Assembly (NCBI GenBank): GCA_035048485.1
Contig: CM068581.1
Span: 8,011,430-8,075,429, forward strand
From: Pteria penguin
Taxonomy: Eukaryota > Mollusca > Bivalvia > Pterioida > Pteriidae
Direction: 5' to 3'
Length of the DNA: 64,000 bases
The translations under genes were made by a program, and so were the position numbers. Shown one piece after another: positions 55,176 through 64,000 of the stretch (its first letter is position 1; each line of letters starts with the position of its first letter). A model generated the notes under the pieces. That model was not told the DNA's origin. It saw nothing but the letters and a program-made list of their open reading frames with translations, and searched no databases.

Positions 55176-57860
55176 GATAATGATAATTATGATTTAACAC
55201 ATGTGTTTCAAAAGTTCTGATGCATTGCATTTGGAATGGCAACATAGAGAATAAATGATAAACAATTTATACATAAATACATAATATATAAAACATAAAA
55301 AACATAAACATAAATATAAAACAAATTATAACCCCACAGATGAATATCAAGATCACTAATTAGCTTAACCTGGCTTAACAGAAATTTTAAAATGAAATAT
55401 TGGACCATTCAAAAGGGGAACTTCATGAAAATAATTATAAAAAAATTAATGATGATAATAAAAATAAATAAAAAGAGAAATAAAAGAAAGAAAAAAAAAA
55501 TAAGAAAAAATACCCATAAAATATTATGTCTTATGATAATTATAACTACTGAATCATTGATCATCATATTGCAAAACTTAAGAAATCTACAAAATGCCGT
55601 AGAAAAATTAAACTCTTCAAATAATAATATTTATTTTATATAAACTGGAAAATTTGTTTTAATTTTGCAAGTAAATGCTCCATGAATTCTTTTTATGTAT
55701 TTATTGAATTTTTATCTTTAACAGCCACTAACTACTAATAATAATTTCAAAATCAATAAAGTATTTTTGCAATGTCATCTGTTCTGCAAAAAAAATTAAG
55801 AGGTTTTACAGTATTTAAGAGGTCCTCCAACTTTGTTAAGTAGAGAGATTATGCCGAGTACAGGTTCCTCTCAAAGAAAGATGAAATTACTTAAAAGGGG
55901 GACAGAAGAACTGTAAAGTAGAGCTACTTTGATGTTATTGTTATTTAGTATGGGTATTGATAGCTGCTGCCTTATCTCCACTAACAATCATATAATGCCG
56001 CTGAGAGTAAATTATCACCAAGAAGCACACTTGTGACAGATACCCAGGATTGTATAAGATTTACGGAGTCACAAGTCAAGGAAAACAAATGCAGAAACCA
56101 ATTCTATAACAAAGGTTTTAATAGTGTTTGAATGCTCGTTGTTTAACTGAACAGTTAACACTAAAGACATTCGGTAGGAATAGGAAATAAAATGTTTAAA
56201 TCATTTTGACTTCTTAATAATCCGTTTTCATATTTCAAATACATCGGAATTTCTGTAAAGAAAATTGGATGATTAGGACACCCTTGGCCTTCTTTATATC
56301 ACATCTGATTTAGTCATTAACGTCTAATTGATGTTGTATGGTTTTTTTCTTATTGCTTGGTTGGACTTCAATGGGTAGACAGTACAGGATGAGTCTATTT
56401 AAATAACAAATCCGTAAAACCCTGTTGAAATATTTCCTCAGGGGTTGGCAACCGTTACCGCTTACACCTGGATAATTAGCAGCTAGGATATCACTTCATT
56501 GAGAAGCAGATTACCGACAACTCACCCAGAGCGGCTCGCTATTGGCTGGGCTATACAGGCAGGGTGGAGATACCATCACGGAGGCGTGGAGTATTGATTT
56601 GTACGGGTCGCGTGGCAGATACTACTTTGTATGGCCCCTTGAACTGGTATGGGACATAGCATCAACATGAATTTCAAGCATTTACAGAAATCACTTATTT
56701 TTGTCTCAGCCAAGTAGCCCATGTAGTGCTATTCCAATCATAAGCTTGACATGACAGTCTCGAATCAACATACGCAATGTGTTCGTGATTTTAAATTTTG
56801 TACTCCACAACACGCCACTACCGCAATATAGTCATGCATGCAAAATAGATAGATCTCACGGAAAAAGAAGTTGATCATGACACTATGAGTGAACTGCATG
56901 ATAAATGGCATTAAGCATGGAGGATCACTGATACATCTCATAATCAATATATCTGGAATTATTTTAAAATTTTAAAAATATGTGGGACGTATGAATTGGT
57001 CAACATCTAAAATTTGTGAATGGTTGAGGAACGGGCAATGAATACCATGTATGCTACCAAACGGAGAAGACGCACTGTGAAATCGTAAGAAACATTTAAA
57101 TATATATAATTCTTGTTTTAAACGGCTTTTGCGATATTGCAGTTAGCAAAGAAGTTTGATGTCTCTTTGAATATTAAACAATTCCTATCGAATACTGCTT
57201 GTACCGAAATATTACTGGTTATTTGACCTAGATATGTATAAACGATGTTTACATGATTTTTTTCTCCAAAAGCAAACGCTGAAATAAAATAATCTTTTTT
57301 CCACATAAAACTGCGTTTAACTGTAACTACAAAATGCATGCAAGAAAACTTTTTCAACAAGAAGCAAGCCTTGCAATGAGACCAATATCAATAGAACATT
57401 TTAAGAGAGGAATAATAATTGAGACATTACAGAACTTTATGGTGCATGACAGAAAATCTGAAGAAAATCCATATTTCTCAAGCTTTGTCAAAGGGTGTTT
57501 AAATGTTAGGAGTGTTAATTTCCAAGGCCCTCTGTATTATTAATAGGCAGGAATTCTACATAGACTATTTTGAATGGATTAGAGATTATTGTTTACAGAT
57601 TTTCTTCTGTAGAACCAATCTCATGAATATTTGATCTACTTATTTCACACACATATCCCGTCTCTTGAGATGTACAAGGGTGTATCTTACACATGGCTAA
57701 TAATTTTAAGGAAAGAAAATCAAGGATCAAAACACGAGGACAGGCAAACTGTCTATTATTTACATTATACTACCTCTAGGTATTGGGTACTGTATATCAT
57801 TATTCTCTTTAAATAAATTTTTATAGCCCATTGTCAAAATTAAAATTGCATCATTCAAAT
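55174..57860. other. unassigned AT-rich region
   Basis: No supported gene. A 69-codon frame at 57,334-57,543 (MHARKLFQQEASLAMRPISI start) has protein-like composition but no motif. 56,440-56,660 is distinctly richer in GC, with CCAATAGCGAGC on the minus strand (56,531-56,546) and TATTTAAATA at 56,395-56,404, which might mark a regulatory region. Confidence 0.3.
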
Positions 57861-57864
57861 AAAC

Positions 57865-58035
57865 AAAAATATAATAATAATAATAATAATGATGATGATG
57901 ATGATGATGATAATAATGATAATAATAATAATAGAAATAGTAGTAACATTAATTATTATAATAATAATAAATATAATAATAATAATTGTATATATATATA
58001 TCTATATATATATATATATATATATATTCCATCTG
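57865..58035. repeat. compound microsatellite
   Basis: AATAAT, GATGATGAT, AATAAT and TATATA runs in series; the N- and D-rich open frame is an artefact. Confidence 0.93.
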
Positions 58036-58606
58036 TTACCCAAAAAATAATAATAATGTAATTATACAAAGCATGAAAAATATATCATTCTATTCATCTA
58101 AACTGAGAATGTATCTGATTTAATTAGTACATTACTATATATTGTAAATACTGGATTGTGTGACTACGTTACAGACACATGGTTAAAATAATAAAAATAA
58201 CTAATCAAGATCATAACGTCTAAGTTTAAAGCTATTGAACAATTTCCAAAGCTGTATCATTTAATAAAGATCACAGTTGATGACAACTAAATCTACGTCA
58301 TATATATACTATTGAAGTTTTATAACGTGTCAGTACATTTGGAAGCAGTTCAAGATATATAGGAATCAAACTGAATATCATTGTTCGGTGCAAATTCCAC
58401 TCACATGTTAATTCTAATTAGGAGGCAATTATTCCTTTGCAGTTGATATAATATGATGAAGTAATGCCCAAATAAACATACTATACCTTAATATATTCTA
58501 TATGTATCTTTATCATGAAAATAAAATACTTAAGTCGTTTTGAATCAAAGTAGAAATGTTTATTATATAGAATATACCCCAACAAGAAAATGCACATGAA
58601 AAAACA

Positions 58607-58889
58607 AAGCAGGTGTGGACTAGTGGATAAGGTGTTTGGCTCGTGATCGAGAGGTCCCGGGTTCGACTCCTGCCCTGGGCGCACCGGTGTTCTGTCTTTC
58701 GGATGAGACAGTAAAATTCGAGGTCCCGTGTCATGGTAGGCGTGGCACGTAAAAGATCCCTCACTGTTTCGGGTGGGTCCGTTGCAAATGTCTACATTTG
58801 TATGCAATGGATCGGGCAGATGCCGTCACCATATACGTGAAATAATCGTGGAGTGACGTAAAATAATAATCAATCAATCAATAAAAAAT
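58607..58889 (+). mobile_element. tRNA-derived SINE family A, copy 3
   Basis: AGCAGGTGTGGACTAGTGGA TAAGG (A box), GGGTTCGACTCC (B box), GTTCTGTCTTTCGGATGAGA body, ACGTGAAATAATCGTGGAGT and a (CAAT)n tail. The flanks CACATGAAAAAACA (58,593-58,606) and CACATGATAAAACA (from 58,890) form a 14-bp duplication with one mismatch. Minus-strand frames across it are artefacts. Confidence 0.9.
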
Positions 58890-59474
58890 CACATGATAAA
58901 ACATGATCAAACTATTTAATATTGTTATAGTAATATATTATTATATAGTATCTATAGTAATAGTATTGTTATCATATAAAACCGTATATTACAGCGTGTA
59001 TTTTAAAGCAAATTCATAAGTTTGCATTTAGTGAATATTGAAGTATTAAGTTATATAATATGCAAAAATAACACTGTAAAGTGCATAAAATAGAGAAAGA
59101 TGCAAAAAGAGTAATATAAACTACGTAAACCAAACAATAAAGAGTGTGTTAAATGGAACTAATCAAGGTAAACCAGTCTACCCATAGTATGCCAACATGT
59201 GGACATGAAAACAAGATAAATACGAGAACCTTTTCTCCATTTTTATCTATGCTTCACTGAAGTGTGTCCATAAGGTTGGGTTGGGCTTGTGTGTAAGAGA
59301 AAAAAAAATCTAAAAACGGCACATGAATAATAGCAATGTTGTTATTGTACTTTAACCTTTAGATACGGACTGCCTTTATGTCTTTCTACCCGGAATATCT
59401 CTGGCTATTATCTTAAGTATCATTGTCTCTTTTGGTAGCAATGCTTGATATGCAGAAGAAAAGATATTTACAGT

Positions 59475-59583
59475 TCAGACTTGTTTAACCCCATTGTGTT
59501 GCTCGACGATTTCAATGAACTCGTCGATCTTTAGGAACTGTTTTGCAACAGTACTTTCCATTCTTGCCATATATCCCAATATC
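59475..59583 (-). CDS. possible terminal exon of a minus-strand gene
   Basis: On the minus strand, GAATTGTATTGTAG (acceptor) precedes 109 nt that read ILGYMARMESTVAKQFLKID then EFIEIVEQHNGVKQV and TGA. Composition is strongly protein-like, but no partner exon with fitting phase was found; a stretch near 59,965-60,025 (KIKYFLQLSPKELEEICK) is also protein-like but its phase does not join. Function unknown. Confidence 0.3.
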
Positions 59584-59599
59584 CTACAATACAATTCTA

Positions 59600-60900
59600 A
59601 TCAATGGTTTTCAATTCCCATCAATTACCTGGTCTAACCCCATCTGTTATACTTCAGTGTTTACCATTGTAAACAGGTAAAACTTCTTGGAAAATCAATC
59701 CAAAGGTAGCTAACGCTATTCTTTGGCAAAGGTAAGAAATTTCCCTGAGGAATTCTAGGGATCATAAAATTATCATAATTTGTCTGTCAATTTAGATATA
59801 AAATGGTGAATTGAATGACTTGTAATAAAGACTGTAATGTTACGGATCGCTCCATGACTTAATATAACAGCAGTATAGAGTTGATCAATCTGAAGTGATT
59901 AAGTTTAAAGGTTAATACACATTTATGTCACTGGGATATTTTCTGCTTTTAGAAACCTTTACAGATCTCTTCAAGTTCTTTCGGAGATAATTGTAAGAAG
60001 TATTTAATTTTAGCGCTAGTCGAAGTCAAGTAAATTGCAATGCAAGGCCATTAGCTGAATGGATGCTTTCTTTACTAGGTGAATCATAGGAGGAAATTTG
60101 GTTAAGGAGCTGTTTTTCAATGTTTGGAAGGACTGCTGTAATTTGTACATTGCCAAATGTATTTCAAATGTTTGGCGTATTCACGATGCAATGTCCTCAT
60201 ATAGTAAAGTCTTAAGTTTGATGTCTAAGAGAGTTTGTACAGTAATGTATCTATATAGTATTAAAATGTTTGGATAGTTAAATGCTATCGATTTAGCCTA
60301 GTTTGGCTTATGAATGATAAAAGTTTGAACCTTGAACATCACTGACGAGACACAAATTACGCATCTGGTGCAGAAAATTAATAACGGCATATTATAGCGT
60401 TTATATAAAGCATAACTTTGTGTGGAATTGTTTTTGGAAGTTGACAATACCTATATGGATTTGATATCATAGTATGATGTATCCCATGATAGTTATATCC
60501 ATACATATTGTATCAGTTCCCTATAGTATAGGCTGTCTCCGAGACAATAGGACTGTGACAACTCTTTTCATCAGACCAGAAGTTTGGTCTTCTGTGGGTA
60601 GGACTAATTTGAACGTAATTACAGTCTTGTTATAGAATGCGACGTTTCATTGTCTTGTTTTGAGTTTTGAAGGAAAATTGATGCCGACTTTTTCAGCTTT
60701 TCTAATAAGATGTCAGTCATTTTGTATTTAAAGGGGGATAATGGCAGACAAAGGTGCAAGTTGAAATCTAAATCACTCCATGATTCCATTTCCTTGTTGT
60801 CTGCCTATGTCGAATGTGTTGGATTTCTCTTAATGTTAGTTAAGTCATGAATATATTTAATCAGAAATATAAATATGCTGTATATCAATGATGCGCGGAA
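59600..60900. other. no supported gene
   Basis: Apart from the protein-like minus-strand stretch near 59,965-60,025 mentioned for the previous feature, I see no coding or repeat structure. Confidence 0.35.
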
Positions 60901-60914
60901 CCATTATTTATATG

Positions 60915-60965
<51 letters not shown>

Positions 60966-60992
60966 TATAATTATAATGATGATGATGATGAT
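60915..60992. repeat. (TAA)n / (GAT)n microsatellite
   Basis: About 16 TAA units followed by a short ATG run; associated I-rich and L-rich frames are artefacts. Confidence 0.95.
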
Positions 60993-61374
60993 GATTATGA
61001 TGTTGATACCAAAACTGAACACTATAACGAAAACTCCAAAAATAAAAAACTAAATATACAACCCCCTCCCCGTCCCCCCAAAAAATCCGAACGAAATAAA
61101 CAAAACAAAACAATCAACCACTAAATCAAATTAAAAAAGGCAAGTAGAATAATTTAAGTCAACTCTATATTAATAATACATTTCACATATTCTTATAATG
61201 CACTTTTCATAAAAACCATTGATTGCTAGAAACACTCTGTGCTTACAGAAAAAGGAATAAACAAGATATGAGATAATAAATAAAGTAAATACTATTATTA
61301 TCATTCAAACACGTTCTATTATATAATATCAAATTAATTTTTCCACAACCCATACCATACAACTATGCAAAGAC

Positions 61375-61620
61375 ATGATCCGTAAAATCTACAATAATTT
61401 TATACAAGGATATGTTCAATGAGGTATAGAATAATTCTAAGTGAGGACATGGTCAGTGAGGTCTTTAATAATTTTACAAAAGGACATGATCAATGAGGTC
61501 TACAATAACTTTACACAAGGACATGATCAATAAGGTTTACAATAATTTTACACAAGGACATGATCAGTGAGGTCTACAATAATTCTTATACAAGGACATG
61601 ATCAATAAGGTCTTCTATAA
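61375..61620 (+). repeat. about 38-bp minisatellite
   Basis: Six units built on ACAAGGACATGATCAATGAG GTCTACAATAATTTTACA, with more variation at the left edge. Confidence 0.85.
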
Positions 61621-61624
61621 TTTA

Positions 61625-62390
61625 TGGTGTGTGAACTTCATGTATGCAGGAGGTTACAAAGCTGGATTTTTACCAATGATTATGTAAGTAAAGCATGTAC
61701 GACTGAGTAGGTCTAACATCTCATCTTTTTCTATTCGTTAAATGAGGTGAAGGTAATGACATATAATATGATCCGTGTATAATGTAACTCACAATACTAA
61801 GTTGTTTTTCGATATGCAAACATAGAGTATTCATGTTTTAAACTAATGTTAAAATTTCATAGTATATTTTATTGCTTTTGAAATAAATAACAATGTGTAT
61901 TTAAGGTATGAAACTATATATCTAATAATGATAAAAGTAGTCGTCCCTCCTTGCTTTATCAGAACATTTATTAGAAATTAAATGACGACAAATGGACACT
62001 TTGTAACATATTGCTAGACGTTTAGCCCCACTAATGACAAGTCTTAATTTGCATTTCTTAATTTGCTTGTCCGGCTTAAACATGCTTCAACTATATTAGA
62101 ATTTAAAATGTTCAAATTAGATTATAGATCAACAAAATATCTGTGAACTCCAATTTAAAGTAGAGTGTTAAGATAACAAGCGGTAGTTAATAAAGAACAT
62201 ATCAGACAAACTAGAGATACTGGTTATCACAGACCCTTAGAAGACACGAGACAATGATGCGATTCCAGTGTCCAATGTAATCTAAATATAAAGCACTTTG
62301 TGTATGGAAGTGTTTCGATTTTCAACACAGGCGACAAAACACCGTAGTCGCTGCTTTAATAACATGTGGTCATTTGAAAATTTATATATA
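61625..62390. other. no supported gene
   Basis: AT-rich; no motif, repeat border or splice pattern that I can support. Confidence 0.4.
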
Positions 62391-62394
62391 ATAT

Positions 62395-63935
62395 AATATA
62401 CTACAGCAATATACCTCTCAGGCTCCTACTGTATATACTACACCAATAAACCTCTCAGGCTCTTACTGTATAATATACTACAGCAATATACCTCTCAGGC
62501 TCCTACTGTATAATATACTACAGCAATATACCTCTCAGGCTGCTACTGTATAATATACTACAGCAATATACCTCTCAGGCTGCTACTGTATAATATACTA
62601 CAGCAATATACCTCTCAGGCTCCTACTGTATAATATACTACACCAATATACCTCTCAGGCTCCTACTGTATAATATACTACACCAATATACCTCTCAGGC
62701 TCCTACTGTATAATATACTACAGCAATATACCTCTCATGCTGCTACTGTATAATATACTCCACCAATATAACTCTCAGGCTGCTACTGTATAATATACTC
62801 CACCAATATACCTCTCAGACTGCTACTGTATAATATACTCCACCAATATACCTCTCAGGCTCCTACTGTATAAAATACTACTCCAATATACCTCTCAGGC
62901 TCCTACTGTATAATATACTACAGCAATATACATCTCAGGCTCCTACTGTATAATATACTACACCAATATACCTCTCAGGCTGCTACTGTATAATATACTC
63001 CACCAATATACCTCTCAGGCTCCTACTGTATACTATACTACAGCAATATACCTCTCAGGCTCCTACTGTATAATATACTACACCAATATACCTCTCAGGC
63101 TCCTACTGTATATACTACACAAATATACCTCTCAGGTTCCTACTGTATAATATACTACAGCAATATACCTCTCAGGCTGCTACTGTATATACTCCACCAA
63201 TATACCTCTCAGGCTCCTACTATATAATATACTACACCAATATACCTCTCAGGCTCCTACTGTATATACTACACCAATATACCTCTCAGACTCCTACTGT
63301 ATAATATACTACAGCAATATACCTCCCAGGCTCCTACTGTATAATATACTACAGCAATATACCTCTCAGGCTCCTACTGTATAATATACTACAGCAATAT
63401 ACATCTCAGGCTCCTACTGTATAATATACTACACCAATATACCTCTCAGGCTGCTACTGTATAATATACTCCACCAATATACCTCTCAGGCTCCTACTGT
63501 ATACTATACTACAGCAATATACCTCTCAGGCTCCTACTGTATAATATACTACAGCAATATACCTCTCAGGCTGCGACTGTATAATATACTACAGCAATAT
63601 ACATCTCAGGCTCCGACTGTATAATATACTACAGCAATATACCTGTCAGGCTGCTACTGTATAATATACTACACCAATATACCTCTCAGGCTCCTACTGT
63701 ATAATATACTACAGCAATATACATCTCAGGCTCCTACTGTATAATATACTACAGCAATATACCTCTCAGGCTGCTACTGTATATTATACTACACCAATAT
63801 ACCTCTCAGGCTCCTACTGTATAATATACTACAGCAATATACCTCTCAGGCTGCTACTGTATATACTCCACCAATATACCTCTCAGGCTCCTACTGTATA
63901 ATATACTACAGCAATATACCTCTCAGGCTCCTACT
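62395..63935 (+). repeat. 40-bp minisatellite, nearly 40 copies
   Basis: Unit CTACTGTATAATATACTACA GCAATATACCTCTCAGGCTC. Variants at fixed positions (CAGCAA or CACCAA; GGCTCC or GGCTGC; TACTACA or TACTCCA; short units lacking TAATA) recur in the same order at about 62,922-63,045 and 63,392-63,520, showing block duplication of about 471 bp. It contains frequent in-frame stops and is not coding. Confidence 0.95.
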
Positions 63936-64000
63936 TTTTGATGACGTCCATCTCAGACTTTTATTAAATGTCTTGAGGGTTTCATGACGTCACAATTTGA
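63936..64000. other. array edge
   Basis: Unique sequence after the array, with TGACGTC words at 63,941 and 63,985 in opposite sense. The window ends here. Confidence 0.4.

Noticed and set aside
60888..61124. 78-codon frame with I, D and K/P-rich parts
   Set aside because: Translation of (TAA)n and (GAT)n microsatellites.

Overview
This window looks like AT-rich nuclear DNA of a marine mollusc, most likely a bivalve. That is inferred from introns with GT..AG borders, many tRNA-derived SINEs, many microsatellites and minisatellites, and several dispersed repeat types I associate with bivalve genomes (units starting TTTTAGCTCACCTGAGC and ending CACTTGGGCCTCTTGTTT, and units rich in GTGACCTTGACCTT). 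I see no bacterial gene layout, CRISPR array, free-standing tRNA, rRNA or operon. Most long open frames here are chance products of repeats.

Layout. 1-13,200 is repeat-rich: two MITEs with perfect 9-bp target duplications (449-832, 1619-1989), an element with an 8-bp duplication (4113-4823) carrying a 75-codon open segment, a CAGTGGCGG MITE (6980-7089), two head-to-tail 5'-truncated LINE copies (7765-10,121), an inverted-repeat element with G/C-run ends (10,914-11,975) and a retroelement protein relic (12,340-12,655). 13,281-38,143 holds the one host gene I can build, on the + strand. Thirteen candidate exons keep compatible splice phases throughout (1410 nt, about 469 codons). They encode a signal peptide, an N-glycosylated cysteine-rich ectodomain with an EGF-like module, one membrane helix and a short cytoplasmic tail. 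I do not recognise the family. Its introns contain three minisatellites, several SINEs and a 2.6-kb inverted-repeat element.

38,150-46,100 is a mosaic of dispersed repeats with no supported gene. 46,103-48,767 is a nested structure: an outer inverted-repeat element, two tRNA-like SINEs and a 523-bp solo LTR. 49,100-51,500 has a second CAGTGGCGG MITE, a second copy of a (TA)n-flanked AAGCACAA MITE, and a mariner relic lacking its catalytic core. 52,895-54,065 is a 33-bp minisatellite that stays open in several frames. 54,070-62,390 is mostly unassigned AT-rich DNA with microsatellites, one SINE and one possible minus-strand terminal exon (59,475-59,583). 62,395-63,935 is a 40-bp minisatellite of nearly 40 copies.

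How the parts relate: the membrane-protein gene is the only functional unit I can argue for. The rest is mainly transposon-derived or tandem-repeat DNA, much of it nested, so that relative insertion ages can be read from target-site duplications. Exon borders were placed by eye from splice motifs, reading frame and phase, without transcript evidence.
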